A stretch of 64,000 bases of DNA from Ditylenchus dipsaci (taxonomy: Eukaryota; Nematoda; Chromadorea; Rhabditida; Anguinidae): the NCBI GenBank assembly GCA_004194705.1, contig SADC01000847.1, forward strand, positions 248,001 through 312,000, given 5' to 3'. A model generated the notes under the pieces. The model worked only from the letters and a program-made list of their open reading frames with translations. It did no database searches and was not told the origin of the DNA. Every line of letters starts with the position of its first letter. Position 1 is the stretch's first letter. This document shows positions 23,201-35,862 of the stretch, piece after piece. The position numbers were made by a program, and so were the translations under genes.

Positions 23201-25532
23201 CTACAAGTGACTTCTGCTATTTTTCTCAACACTAAGTTCCTCTTCCTTGTTATCAACTTTGAAAAGTACCAATCTACTTTTTCTTGGGTCACTTCAGCGA
23301 GTGTGCTGAAAAAACCAATATTCTATTATTGATAATTAAAAATATGAAAAACCTCGGTTTCCATTTGGGATTTCGGTCTTTGTCCACCAAAATTGCTCGG
23401 CATCCTTAAAGAATAGTTGGTGTGTGATGATGATAAAAAAAAGGTCGACAACCTCGTGAAAATCGTGCTCCTTTAGAAATCTTTGAGTCAGTCGGTATTC
23501 TATGGGAAATACATCAGCGAAGTTTAAAGAAGGTCCTTCTTTTATTTGTTTGAAGGTTACTTTTAAAGATGTAGGGCTCTAAAATTTGTTTGTAGCTAAA
23601 ACTATATCTAAAAAAACTAAAGTCTTTAAAGTAAAAGCTGGCTAATGATTCGAAAATTTGCTTAGGTAGCTCTATGCCTGTTCGATATTTTTACGAAAAT
23701 CGACGACAGTAATCAAGCTACCTGGGATAGATACAAAATATTTGATTAAAAACACAGCCACGGCTCTACTGGGTGCCAAAATATGCCCTGGTTTCCCTCT
23801 TTTTTTCTCGCGAAAAACCGCTTGGTCCCCCCTCTTACTTATGGTTATTGTAACACTGTGATTATGGTGATCACAATGGTGATCTTAAATAATGACTACC
23901 TTAAATACATTAGGGGGACCAAGCTGTTTTTTGCGAGAAAAAAGGGGTGACTAAGGAATATTTTGGCACCCAATATACCAAGGTATATCTATAAAAAACA
24001 GGGGAACCAAGTAAAAAATGAGAACCGATGCTCCACTAGTTCCGACAACCCCTCTTTACAAAAAATAGCAGCAAAATAATACGCGAGCACAAATTTCAGT
24101 TCAAAAATTTGAACTAATATTTTTCAAAAATAGGGCTGTTTTTTGAGCAACGCTTCAGACAGAGAGCAATTCTAAGAAATAAAATTGATTGTGAAAAGTT
24201 TTTAGAATTTTGATGCTAGAAAGTTTTCTTTTGTATTGATATATACCATTTTGTGGAGCTCTTTCAATTGAGCATTTGCAAAGTCGGTGTTTTGCTTCTT
24301 TAATTTCCCTAGCACTTCTTCCACGCTACTTGCGCTGAAACATCTGTGAATAATTTCCAAGTGAGGCTCCAGTGTGAAGTCAGGCATTTTTTGAATTTCA
24401 TTTTGTAGCTCAAAACCTTCTAGTTCAGCTTGGACTGCTTGCTCAGTGCATTTCTCTTTTGGCAATTCAAGCAATGCTGTCACCAGTTTTTCCATGTTTT
24501 GAGAACTTGTCTTAAAATATCTATTCAAATATAGTTCTCAGTTGTAAAAACCAATCACATAGTTTGTAGCCATGCCAGAATGCACCACATCGGATCCTTT
24601 GAGTCTATAGCCAGTTAGCGCCAAAACATGCCTAAGCTGTCCTGCAGGCGAGACAAGAAATGGGTGGCTCCCTTTGAAATATATTTTTAAATTGCTAAAT
24701 AAGCCTAAATAAAAAAAGCTTACAACATCAGGGAACAGTCCTAAAGCCGTCTCTGGCATAGCCAACATTGTGCGCTCTGTTGCCACTCTAAAGCGCCCAT
24801 TGATGGACATGCCACAACCTGGAGTATATATTTTGAACTGTATTATTACTAATGACAATTGAGTGTGAGCTAACCCCACCATAGTGATTCCATCCATAAG
24901 TGCAATATAAGGTACTTGGAGTGTGCCTAGCATGTAGTTTAGTTGGTACTCTTCTCGGAAAAAGTCTTTGCACACACTGGTCCCTTCTTTATAGGATTTG
25001 GTCACAGCTAAATTAGGCATGGGATTATGCTTGTCAAGGAATATTTAATGTTAGACACTGTACCTAGCACATCTCCACCCGCGCAAAAGGCTTTGCCTCC
25101 GCTGCCCCTCACAATCACCATTTGGGTTGGGTCTGTGCCATTGTGGATGCCCTAAAACTTTCTAAAATGATATATTTCCAGATTCCGTATTCTTTCTAAT
25201 AGACTGGCCAGCCCGTCTATTTTTCAACCCGGAACAATTTTTTTGACTTAATATAAAAATGCAATAAAACATAGTTTTTGGTCTTATGGGGAGGGCCTGT
25301 CTATTAGAGAGAATACGGCATTTGTAAAAATAATTTTCTCTACCTGTAGCTCTTGGGTCAACTGTCTGATCATAGGCAAACTAAGAGCATTGAGAGCTTT
25401 TGGGCGATTTAAAGTAATCACTTTTTTGTGGTTGACATTAGAAACAAGTACTTCTTCTGATGAAGACATTGAACAAGGAGTAGTGGAAAAGTGACGCAGA
25501 TATGTCAAAGGTAATCTAGGGGTGATACGCAT
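23201..25532 (-). CDS. HIBCH: 3-hydroxyisobutyryl-CoA hydrolase, mitochondrial
   Basis: Hydrolyses 3-hydroxyisobutyryl-CoA in mitochondrial valine breakdown; crotonase fold. Exons: 25344-25532, 25064-25151, 24875-25007, 24724-24818, 24559-24671, 24247-24510, 23453-23578, 23353-23404, 23201-23305. Motifs: KKVITLNRPKALNALSLPM, GSGGKAFCAGGDV (oxyanion loop), FFREEYQLN, RVATERTMLAMPETALGLFPD (contains the PET glutamate), ALTGYRLKGSDV, CFSASSVEEVL, EYRLTQRF and VDKDRNPKW. The start could also be the Met at 25553; the N-terminus is Arg/Leu/Ser-rich, as in targeting peptides. At least five bases are missing at short runs: near 24630, near 23452, near 23262, and two G in the GITMGGG motif at 24875-24884. 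Repair leaves a normal HIBCH, so I favour sequence error over a pseudogene. AATAAA directly follows the stop. Confidence 0.85.
23775..23975. repeat. inverted repeat in HIBCH intron
   Basis: 'gggtgccaaaatatgccctgg' is mirrored by 'ggaatattttggcaccc'. The inner arms read 'cgaaaaaccgcttggtcccc' and complement. Related 'ttggtcccc' palindromes occur at 36250-36445 and 54165-54320. Confidence 0.6.
25185..25319. mobile_element. TACCGTATT-type MITE in HIBCH intron 1
   Basis: Ends CCGTATTCTTTCTAATAGAC and the complement of GTCTATTAGAGAGAATACGG. A 135-bp element just upstream of exon 2. Confidence 0.65.
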
Positions 25533-25698
25533 GGCTAAACACAACAATAACATATCAGGTTGTTCAAAACTTTTAAAACAGAAAATTATTTTTCCGTGCC
25601 ATTTCTGCAAGAAAACTATTTTTCATTTTAATTTATTTAATTTATTATTTGTCAATAGTTTCTTCTGTTAACCATAAAGTGACTTCATTTTTTAAATA

Positions 25699-26124
25699 CA
25701 GTCAAACCTCTCTACTATGGCACCCCCAAAAGTTCGTTCCCGCCTTGGGTCCGACACTTTTTTCAACCGAATTTTCAAAGTCTTTTATCCATTCTGTTTT
25801 GACAGTCTGGTCCCAAATATCGTAAGGATTCCGATTTTGCCGATCGTTTTTCAGAATTATAAAAATATTTTTCTAAAAAAGCAAAAACTCAGTTTAAAAA
25901 CAGGAAAATTCAAAAATTTCTGTTTTTAAACTAAGTTTTTGCTTTTTTAGAAAAATTTTCTTTATAATTCTGAAAAACGATCGGCAAAATCGGAATCCTT
26001 ACGATATTTGGGACCAGACTGTAAAAACAGAATTTGAAAAAAGCTTTGAAAATCGAGCTAAAAAAGTGTCGGACCCAAGGCGGGAACGAACTTTTGGGGG
26101 TGCCATAGTAGAGAGGTTTGACTG
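25699..26124. mobile_element. 426-bp near-perfect palindromic MITE, CAGTCAAAC ends
   Basis: Almost the whole element folds back. It runs from CAGTCAAACCTCTCTACTAT to its complement, with TA on both sides. It carries the internal block 'ccgattttgccgatcgtttt' in both orientations. Confidence 0.85.
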
Positions 26125-26249
26125 TATTCTAAAGGTAAGTTTTAAAACTATAAGTCTGACAAATAGTTAAACAGGCACACCGAAAAAACGGGAATCGGAA
26201 ACATTTTTTAGCCTTTTAAAATCCTTGAAAAGCCTCTAGGTTTTCCGTA

Positions 26250-26593
26250 CAGGGTGTTTCGAGAAATCCATAGGATTTGAAATGGCTGTTACTTTTTTCT
26301 GGATCGAATTTCTGTAAACGCTAATCGTTTTGTCTTGACAGGTAATTTTGTTAAATGTATAATGTCAAAAATACGATTTTTGCTTGGTCCCCCTGTGCTT
26401 CTCGTCCTGGTCTGGGGGTAATCTCTAGATGTCTAAAACCCGAACTACAGGGAAGACCAATCGAAAATCGTCTTTTTGACATTATACACTAAAAAAATTG
26501 CACGTCAAGACAAAACGATTAGCGTTTACAGAAATTCGATCTAGAAAAAAGTAACAGCCATTTAAAATCCTGCGAATTTCTTGAAACACTGTG
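26250..26593. mobile_element. foldback MITE, CAGGGTGTTTC ends
   Basis: Left end CAGGGTGTTTCGAGAAAT; the right end complement CACAGTGTTTCAAGAAAT. TA flanks. Arms of about 130 bp. The same kind of end appears at 63819 near the window edge. Confidence 0.75.
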
Positions 26594-26958
26594 TACTTTG
26601 AAATTATCAATATTACATATCAGGGCTGGGACGGAATTCCGATTTCCGTCCTCCGATTTCCGATTTCCGGCACTTTTTTGCTTCCGTTTTCCGATCTCCG
26701 AAATAATAGGGCAAATTTCGGAAATATCGGAAGAAAATAGTTAACGTAGAATTTTTTTGATACTTATTTTGTTTGCTCACCGAACCCCAAATTTTTGAAA
26801 AGTGACCCAAAAACAAGTCCTTAGCTATTTTTTCTCTTTTGTACTATAAAAGAAACATTTTCAAACACGCATTTTAGGACAGACTCAAACAAATTTTAAT
26901 AAATTTTTTATTTATTTTTTTGTAATTGGAAAAACATGTTTGAGTCTGTTTTAACTTA

Positions 26959-27136
26959 CCGTATTAATTCTAATAAGGATTAATGGGGTTTATTCTAATA
27001 AGGATTAACCCCTTATCATTCAACCTATCTTCGAGGTTGAAAAAGGCATCCATAGTATCTTTTCCCGGTCGGGGGTGAGGCTTTATTAGAAGCTGGGGGA
27101 ATAATAGAGACTGAAGCATAATCAGAACAAATACGG
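26959..27136. mobile_element. TACCGTATT-type MITE nested in hAT
   Basis: Left TACCGTATTAATTCTAATAAG; right CAGAACAAATACGGTA. 178 bp. Confidence 0.55.
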
Positions 27137-27317
27137 TATGCTGACCTACCCTTGCCAAAGTCTAAGCCTAAAAATGTAATAAATAACCGAAAAGGACCCT
27201 CAAATACCCTGGAAAGACCATATAACCTTTAAGGGGGGGGGAATTCCTATACGCATCGCTTTTATTATTTTGGCACTGACGTTTTTTGCGATTTTAATTC
27301 AGATATTCATTTACAAC

Positions 27318-27713
27318 GGCACAACGGAGCCTTTGCTCTCCCACTCGCCAGAACCCTGGCCCTCCCATTGCCAAAAAAAAAATATCTCCGCAGTATAAAC
27401 ATTTTTGTCAAAATTTAGTCAAGACCTTTATTTTTGACTCTCAAAACTTAATAAGCACTGGATAAAATGACCCTTTTTGACGAAAAATGACCAAATTGTT
27501 TACCTTCTAAAACAAATTTTAAAATAAAGTACAATTTGGTCATTTTTCGTCAAGAAGTGTCGTTCTATCCGGTGCTTATTGAGTTTTGAGAGTCAAAAAT
27601 AAAGATCTTGACTAAATTTTGATAAAAATGTTTATACTGTGAGATATTTTTGCTTTTTGGGAGTGGGAGGGCCAGTGTTCTGGCGAGTGGAAGGGCAAAG
27701 GTTCTGTTTAGCC
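27318..27713. mobile_element. foldback element with perfect 9-bp target duplication (MULE-like)
   Basis: ATTTACAAC occurs at 27309-27317 and 27714-27722. Inverted ends GGCACAACGGAGCCTTTGC and GGCTAAACAGAACCTTTGC. The arms extend about 190 bp almost to the centre. Non-coding. Confidence 0.75.
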
Positions 27714-28894
27714 ATTTACAACTATATACTGAAAATGACGCCAAGAAGCAGAGCTACATTTTGAGTGTAAGGTTGCAAATTAGTATGTAAATTAAAAAGT
27801 TCTGAGATAGTCCTGTGTAGAATGTCATGGAGTTGAACATCGTTGGATGTTTTTAGAATTATAGCTCCAACTTTATACTAACCTTTACTCTGTTTGATAG
27901 CTCAAATAAAGTCTAGAGTCTTGGCTACATTCTGGTGTATGAAACTTGTGACTTGTAGAAAAAAACCAGTCAAAGAAAAACCCCGAAAACCACCGATTTT
28001 CGGAAATTTGGCCTATTTTAGCCTGGTTACAAGCTCTGGTAGGCGTAAAAGACTGTGCTGCTGGTTTTATTGGATAGTCAAGAAGGTGAGGATCATTTTG
28101 ACACTAAACTTGTAAATAAAAACAGAAAAAATATGGTTTACAGCCAGTGGTAGTCAAACCTATGACCTAAGGCGATGCGTATAAGAAGATTCCCCCCCCC
28201 TTCCTTTAAAGACTTAAAGTCTAAATTTTATGAGAAAATTAGAATTTTCACACCAGAAAATGTTCAAAATGTTTCTTCTATCGTATTAGAGAGAGAAGAG
28301 AAAGGACGTGAAGGACGTGTTTGGTCCACTTTTCGAAAATTTGGGGTGGTGGAGTGAACGATACAAGTGCCGAAAAAAATTTGGAATTTTTTTAATTTCT
28401 TCCGATTTCCGACTTCCGGTTTTGAAAATTTTCTACTTCCGGTTCCGATTTTTGTTCCGACTTTTTTTGTCTTCCGTCCCAGCCCTGTTACATATGATGC
28501 AAAGCCACTAAAAACAGATTCGATTCGAAAAAATTGTTGGTCTCCAATTTTTTTTCCACTGTAAGGCACTGGTTTATAAAAAAAATGCCTCATTGAAATA
28601 ATCGAATGATAAAAAATATGTATTTTTTTCAAATATTACACATTATGTGCATTCAAATAAGGTTTGTCTTAGCACGAAGCCATTTGAATCAAGATATATT
28701 GCTTGCTAGCTCACTGTACCACTAAATTTCCCAAAAACTATATTCTATACTCTCACAAATATAAATAAATTAAGCTGTAGGACAAGACATTTGTTACGTA
28801 AAACTTACTTGATTACTTGATTTTCAGAGCAAGTTCTCCTATTTCTATTCTTCTCCTCTGAATTCATCCCTATCAAACAGGATAAGAGGCAATC

Positions 28895-31800
28895 ATGGCT
28901 GCTGTTGCTGAGACTAATAGCCCTTTCGCTCTGAAGGATGAGGATGCTATGAAATTGTTGGTGTGTGAAGCCCACATTGGCAGTCCCAACATGGATCACC
29001 AGTCTGAGGCCTATGTTTGGAAGCGCCGCAATGATGGTCAGTTTTTGAAACTGCAGTCGAGTTTAAATTTACCTAAAAACAGGAGTGATATCCAATTTTT
29101 GTTCAGAAAAAGTATTTTTTGTTATTTGTGAACAAAAGGGTCATTTTATCCCGTGCTTTTTGCCATTTTGAAGTGAATGATTTGATTAAAAGATTAAGGG
29201 TCCCGAAAAATGTACAATTCTTTTTGAAAACTATAGAAGTTACCCTGGCTCTTAAATTTAATTATCGTTACGTCTTTAAAGGCACGTTAACAATGAGTGT
29301 CGACCTGAGTGTGACATTTGGCGTTTTTTTTAACGCGGGAAAAGCTGTACTTTTTTCTTCTCTGAAAAATCTTTCTGTTGGTACCATTTTGTAGCTAAGA
29401 TTCAGGGCTACAAAAAAAGACATTGATAAGCAAGATTTAGTAGGAAAAAATTTGCGGTAAAAATGCTTAGGTCTACACTCAGGACCCACCCAGGCCCGCA
29501 CTCGGCCGGGTGTGGTCCCGAGTGCGGACCTAAGCATTTTTACCCCATTTTTTTAATCAGAAGTTGCTTGTCAATGTCTCTTTTTAAAGCCCTGAATCGT
29601 AGCTACAAAATGGTACCAACAGAAAAGATTTTTCAGAGAAGAAAAAAGTACAGCTTTTCCCGCGTTAAAAAAAACGCCGAATCTCACACTTAGGCCGACA
29701 CTCATTGTGAACGTGCCTGTAGATCTCTAAAAGTGTTACGATTGTAAAACTTTTAGACAGAATAACAGAATAAATTACAGAATAGAAAAATGAACATTTT
29801 GGGATCTTTTGAAAGCTTCAGGTATTTCGCTACCAAAGACCTAAAATTTTCTATGAAAAAACCACCAGCAATTCTACTGTTCTAGGTATCTAAACAATTT
29901 TTATTATCAAATTTCAAGGTGTTCACATAATCAACATCAAGAAGATCTGGGACAAGCTGTCTCTGGCTGCTCGAGCCATCGCTGCTATTGAGAACCCAGC
30001 TGATGTGTGTGGTCAGTGTCACAATATTTGGCTAATTTTGAAAATGATTAAACTTTTTGGTGTTCAGTTGTCTCGGCTAGACCATATGCCCAGCGAGCTC
30101 TGCTTAAGTTTGCTGCCCACACTGGCACTACTGTAATAAATTATTTTAAAGTTGGTTTGGAATAGACCAATAATTGAGTTATGTTTAGCCAATCTTCGGT
30201 CGATTCACTCCCGGATCTCTGACCAATCAGATCCAGAAAACTTCAAGGAGCCCGTCTCCTAGTCATCTCCGACCTCGAGTGGACCACCAAGCTGTCACTG
30301 AGGCATCTTACGTCAACATCCCAGTCATCAGTTTCTGCAACACCGACTCGCCCATGAAGTACATCGATATTGCTATTCCTTGCAACAACAAGGTTGGATA
30401 ATACTCTTGTTTGCCTATTTTAGATGATTTTTACTAATTAAATTTTGTAGAACTATTTGCAGCAAATTTTCGACCTACTTGGATATACCCGCCCCCCCCC
30501 CCCAAATCAAATTTTTTAAGTGTTTTTACCCTATACCCAGAAGTGTTTTTACCCTATATTTACCCAACACCCTATATCGACCTAAAATGGCCTCAGAAGT
30601 TCAAAAAAGACATTATTTTTAAGTTCTGGTCAATAAAAAATTGAGTTTTGGACACTTTTGAATTTTGACTTTTTACCTGTTTTATTATGTTTTGGTCACT
30701 GGAGCTGGGCGAAAATAGTTTCTAAATGCATTTTTGTTCAAGAGTTAACTCGGAATTATGTCTAAGGTAAGTGAGTGCCCCTTCGGGGGCGCAGGGGGCT
30801 TGGTTGGTTAGAGATGCGCACACCCACATATCTGAGACGCAAATCACTCGAAAGTGACTCTGGATGCATAAAATTGTATGCATACCAGAGTTTATTTATG
30901 CGGTAGGCCCAGTCGACAAAACTATGTTCAACATCTTCCTTTTTGTTAGAAACGTGCACCTTATTGGTCCATTTCACCCAAATACAGACCTAAATCCCTT
31001 TAAAAATGGTCAAAATGGGTGATTTTGGGTGGTCCCAAAACTCAATTTTTTATTGACCAGAACTCAAAAATAATGCCTTTTTCGAACTCCTGAGGCCATT
31101 TTAGGTCGATATAGGGTGTTTGGAAACACTTTGAAAAAAGTTGATTTGGGGGGGGGTATATCCAAGTAGCGCCAATTTACTTTGAATTACTTGGTCTCCG
31201 ATAATTACCTACTCTCTAATAATAATCACCCACCCTATATCTGAGCCCAAACAAAATATTTTGCGTTCATGATTTTTGTGTTCTCTTACCTTTTACAAGG
31301 TCTACAGACCCCACTTTTTAGATTTAGTTGAGTACCGAAAATTCCGAAATCGACCTATTTTTTTTACTTTTGGGGAGGCTGAAAATTCCTATCCACGGGT
31401 GATTGGTAGAGAGTATACGTTGGTATTTCTTATAAAAAAACTTTTTCATAAATATATTTATTTTACAACGGCTGAAATTTAGGTTAGAGATTTAATGGTA
31501 CCCGAAAATACGATTTAAAATGAAAAAAAAAACTTTGACCAAAAAATGAAACAATCAATGGCTTATATTGGTTTGGTTTGCCAAAAAGCTCGAAAATGAC
31601 ACCAAAAAGATCTTTTTCTGCCACCAAAACTAAAATTTACATTAAATTGACTTTTTGTCTTAATTCTTGTATTATTTTATTTTTAAATTTTTCATTATCG
31701 TGTAGCTCAATATCTCAGCTTTCTAATGAGCCATCAATTGACCGAATGAAATTTCAAAAAATTGAAGGAAAAAGTCTTCAAATGGACCAAATTTTCGGAA

Positions 31801-33117
31801 AAGTTTTCTATATTCAAAGACCTTTCCCTCCAACTTTTAAAACACCATTTGGTCAGCTGATGGCTTGTTGGAAAGCTGAGATTCTGGGCTACACGATACT
31901 GTAAAATTAAACAAATTAAGACAAAAACTTTGAAACATTAAAGTTTTAGGTTTTTTGGTGGCATAAAAGATCTTTCTGGTGGCATTTTCCAGCTTTTTGG
32001 CAAACCAAAGATATTACGCCAAAATTAATTTGATATTGACTCTGCTTATTCACAGTTAATCATAGAATCTCACAGTTTAGTTGAGAATTATGGAGCTGAC
32101 CATAAGCTATTCGAGTTGACTATAAAATTGTGAAGCTTTACAGTTGACGCTCGACTTGACAACACCCCAAAAAGTTCTTTCCTGACTAGAACCCACATTT
32201 TTTGAAAATTTCAACAAGTTTGCTTAGACAGTCTGGCGTCAAATATCAGAAAAATCCGATTTTGCTGATCATTTTTCTGAAACCTAAAATTGGTCTCTTT
32301 TAAAAGGCAAAAGTTCGATTTAACGATGCGTTGATGATGATTTTTAAAATAAACGTGTCATTATATCGAGCTTTCACTTTTTTGGGAGAAAGTTTATAAG
32401 GCTATGATAAAAAAAAATCAGAATCCGACTGTTAAAACAAAACTAGCTAGACTTTTAGAAAACCGAAGTGAAAAATTGTTGGACCCTAGGCGGGAACGAA
32501 CTTGAGATGTTTAGTTATATCGAGCGCCGAATGTATCTTTTTTAAACTCACAGAGCATAAAAAGTGGTTGTAAAAAATATTAATTTTTAGGGTCAATATT
32601 CGATCGGACTTATGTGGTGGTTGTTGGCTCGTGAGGTGCTTACCCTCAAGGGCAAGATCAACGTCAAATCGGGTATTTAGTTAGCTATTCATTATTTTTT
32701 TAAATATTACCATATTCTAGATTCGTGCTAGACGACAAGGTGATCATGCCTGATCTGTACTTCTACCGTGACCCTCAAGTAAGTTAAAAAAAGGTTTTTA
32801 GTTACAGAATAATGAAACATTTTCAGGAGCAAGAGAAAGAGGATCAGACCGAAACCCGAGACGACCAACGCAAAGATGCCACCTGGAGCAACCAGTTGGA
32901 AGGCACCAAAGACCAATTCCCAATCTCCGGAGGTGAGGTGAGACTGGACTTCGATGTGGCCAAAATCGACGACTGGGCCGCCGCTTCCACCTGGGAGAGC
33001 CAGCCCGTCGGAGGAGTTCCAGCTGAAGGAGCCCCTGCTCAACCCACAGCTGCTGCGCCCGCTGCTGCTGCACAGCCTGAGGAGACCACCTGGGGCAATT
33101 CAACCGCTGGATGGTAA
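28895..33117 (+). CDS. RPSA: small-subunit ribosomal protein SA (uS2, laminin-receptor type)
   Basis: Component of the 40S ribosomal subunit, needed for 18S rRNA maturation. Exons: 28895-29036, 29919-30011, 30068-30132, 30189-30392, 32591-32672, 32721-32778, 32827-33117. Motifs: [101 protein letters not shown] and the animal-type acidic Ala/Pro tail ending [10 protein letters not shown] with W-containing repeats. Exon 4 lacks three single bases within 35 nt (near 30242, 30252 and 30273), which together restore frame. Exon 6 lacks a G at 32727, turning TGG-CTA into an in-frame TAG. The 5'UTR is pyrimidine-rich (28832-28865), as in TOP mRNAs. AATAAA at 33209 and 33217. Confidence 0.93.
29279..29722. 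mobile_element. 444-bp palindrome in RPSA intron 1
   Basis: Arms of about 220 bp from 'aggcacgttaacaatgagtg' to its complement, meeting at a GC-rich centre (29490-29520). The open frames across it are mirror images of each other. Confidence 0.75.
30466..31178. mobile_element. foldback element in RPSA intron 4 with a repeat in its loop
   Basis: Left arm 'acttggatataccc' plus a C run, right arm a G run plus 'gggtatatccaagt'. The inner arms read 'cctaaaatggcctcag' and complement. The loop (30714-30960) is a copy of the recurrent about 250-bp repeat. Diverged relatives lie near 60700-60960 and 62230-62410. Confidence 0.7.
31565..32020. mobile_element. foldback element in RPSA intron 4
   Basis: Arms 'ggtttggtttgccaaaaagc' and its complement. 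The flanks ACAATCAAT and AAAATTAAT agree at 7 of 9 positions, a possible aged 9-bp duplication. A related element is at 36740-37135. A fragment of the CAGTC family follows at 32139-32515. Confidence 0.5.
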
Positions 33118-33297
33118 ATGGGTTGTTGTTGAGGATCAGTAGCAAAACAGCTTGAGATTGAATGAACTGTTGTTGTTACCATCATTCATTTGTTTTTGTT
33201 AACACCCAAATAAAGGAATAAAAATGTTGTGAAATTGTTTTATCCTATACATAAATATCGTAACACTGGACAACTATAGGCCGGACTCCCTTATATA

Positions 33298-34450
33298 CAG
33301 GGATGATATATGTACTTTTTAAAAAGATTTGTACTTTTTTGGGACTCCAAATCTTTTCTTTTTTCAATGTACTTTTTAAAAAGATTTGTACTTTTTTTGG
33401 AGAAATGTACTTTTTGTACTTTTTTTTCTTTCGAATAGGCGCCGAAAATGTAAGAAAACATTCGAATTTTTAAAAAATTTCGCCTGCTGCACAGTTTTTA
33501 ATTCGAATTTTGCTGAGCCTAAAAGGCTTTCAGGTCCTGCCTGATTCTTTTCCCACTTTTCGGAGTTGGCCAGATATTTCTCTGAGAACTGCAGGCTGAA
33601 TCCTGCGTATTGCTGTCTCCAGCTGCCTTATGATTTTCTACTTTGATATCAATAGTTCGAAAAGTGTGATCAACTAAATTTCTAAATAGAAAAAGCTGCA
33701 AATCAAAAAAGCTGCAAAGTTCGCGGAATTTCGTAACGGTCCCCGTTGTGTTTTTAGTGTTTTGGTTTTCGATTTTTTTGCAACGTTGTTGCTTTAAAAC
33801 CGTTTTGATTTGATCGATTTCATATGGATGAAAATCTTATTCGACATAAAAAACAACAAAAAGAAACGGTTTAAATGCAACAGAATTGCAAGAAAACTCG
33901 AAAACCAAAACGCTAAAAACACAATAGGGATCATTACAAATTCCGCGAACTTTCCGAACAACCTAATATGAAAAATCCGTACTGATTTAATTACAAGCAA
34001 TATTTGTGGCACTACGTTTTTTTTGGATTTTCATCAATTTATCAAAAGTTTACCACTCATTTTGCAGCTCAAAATCTTGGCTACAAAATGAGTGGTAAAC
34101 TTTAAAAAAATTTATGAAAAATCTAAGGTAAAAACACAATACCACAAACATCGCTTGTGAAAAAACGGCCCGAAATTTTGACACGACCTTATGGTGCGGA
34201 AAAGATACAAAATACCAAAAGTCATACAAAAATTTTGTATGAGTTAATTTAGATTTCATATGTCTATAGTAACAGAAATATGATTGAATTGTTTTATTTG
34301 TTTGAAAAGTGTTATGTGTTTCATTGGTGTAGAAATAAAAAGTTTGAAGGCGCTTTTATGAGTTTCGGGAATTGTACTTTTTTTTGGCCCCAAAATCTTT
34401 TTTTTTTGGAAAATGTACTTTTTTTTCAAAATTTTGAGATATCATCCCTG
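33298..34450. mobile_element. 1.15-kb hAT-type element downstream of RPSA
   Basis: Inverted ends CAGGGATGATAT; perfect 8-bp direct repeat CTTATATA at 33290-33297 and 34451-34458. The interior has two more palindromic stretches around 33680-33960 and 34030-34110. No transposase is visible. It begins about 180 bp after the RPSA stop. Confidence 0.85.
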
Positions 34451-35299
34451 CTTATATAGTCACCGTCCAAAATTGACCATAACCGTTGTTTTGCGTTTTG
34501 AACCGAGTGAAAATAAGTTGAGAGAGAAAGCAGGGCTTGATTTCTTAGTGGTCTTGATCCCAATTTTCCACCCTTTTCACAATTTTTCCAAATCTTCCAC
34601 CTTTACAAACACAGCTAAATTAAATTAGTTTAACTCAGCTGAACGACAACTTTTACTGAAGGTTTATAGTTGTTACAGAAAATAGTAATTAAAAAAGGTG
34701 CGGTGCATTTCATAAAAGTTCATGCTTCATTTGTAAATACTGCAAAATGTTAATTTTTTTATTGAACAATAATAGACTATTACTTATAAAGCAATAGTAA
34801 TAATAATACTGGTCATAGAAATTAAGTAATAGCACCCTCAAGAAGACACACAATATTATAAAGGCACTAGGAAATAAATTTAAAATGGCATCATTGAGCA
34901 AAATTAAGATCTTGTAAAAATAGACAAGACACTTTTTTGGCTAGTTATATATCAAGATGGCACAGCCTGTTCCAAGCACATAAACTCAAGGTTAATCTCG
35001 CAAAAAATTTTAAACAACTTTTTTAAGCGTTTTAACAGCTAAATTTGGAAAAAAAATGCATTTGACAACCTACATATCATTTTTTGAAACGCAAATTTTC
35101 GTGTGAAAAAATGATTTTTTCATTGTCCCACTAACCCAAATAGCCACTTCTCAAGTTCTATAGTTAAAGATATTCTTTTGTCCTGTAACGCGAATAATTT
35201 TTTTCTCGATTTTTGGAGAGTAGAAAGCTTATAGTTGAAAAGAAGAGCCTCCGGGGGGGGGGGTGGGAGTTTTGGTTATATTAATATTTACGGTATATA
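34451..35299. other. intergenic, no recognised gene
   Basis: AT-rich sequence between the RPSA and Ras genes. I see no conserved frame or clear element apart from a G run at 35252. Confidence 0.4.
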
Positions 35300-35512
35300 C
35301 CGTATTTCCTCTAATTTCTCCCCCGGGGAGTAATTAGAGGCATGCAATTTTTTCAAACTTTAGGTAGCCTGAAATTTCTGTTTTCATTTACTGTTTAAGC
35401 TGTGCAAAAAGTGCCTGTTAGATTTTTAAAACCCCTCTCAAAATTTCAGACCACTTGAAGTTAGGGGGGGGAGTAATTAGGGGGGGGGGTGGAGAAATTA
35501 GAGGAAATACGG
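35300..35512. mobile_element. TACCGTATT-ended MITE (best-preserved copy)
   Basis: The 19-base ends TACCGTATTTCCTCTAATT and exact complement flank a 213-bp core with C/G runs. TA on both sides. Other copies: 15520, 25185, 26959, 42969, 52290-52677 and 62964. Confidence 0.8.
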
Positions 35513-35862
35513 TAAGTGGTTCATTTGTGCAACACATGATAAATCGATTTCAGACAATTTTTTTCAAAACTGCTTTTGAAAGCCTGAAATACTGCTGTTA
35601 AAACGCCGAAAAGGTAGTATTAGGCAAGATGCTAAAGTGTAGAGTGTGACTACATGGCGCATTACATTATGCTAATAATACTCTTTGGGTAACAATAGAG
35701 CTGGCTGTTTCAAATGATTAGTGTCAATGTTAAGGAATGCAAATAAAATACAGGTGAGATTTACTATTATTTAGGGGTCTTAAGTTAGGAAGAGTGCTGC
35801 AAAAAATAGAATAATAGATAAATATTTAAGTCTGGTTCTTAAAAGACGTTTTTAAAGATAAA

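Larger units (their letters stand above)
26621..28487. mobile_element. 1.87-kb hAT-type element with nested insertions
   Basis: 16-bp perfect inverted ends CAGGGCTGGGACGGAA. Perfect 8-bp direct repeat TTACATAT at 26613-26620 and 28488-28495. It contains a TACCGTATT MITE (26959-27136) and a MULE-like foldback (27318-27713). No intact transposase is visible. It fills the space between HIBCH and RPSA. Confidence 0.85.

Noticed and set aside
28264..28632. 122-codon minus-strand frame
   Set aside because: It reads across the right end of the hAT element 26621-28487 and has no protein-like conservation.
32728..33145. Open frames of 60-115 codons opposite or shifted against the RPSA last exon
   Set aside because: Shadows of the GC-rich Ala/Pro tail of RPSA.
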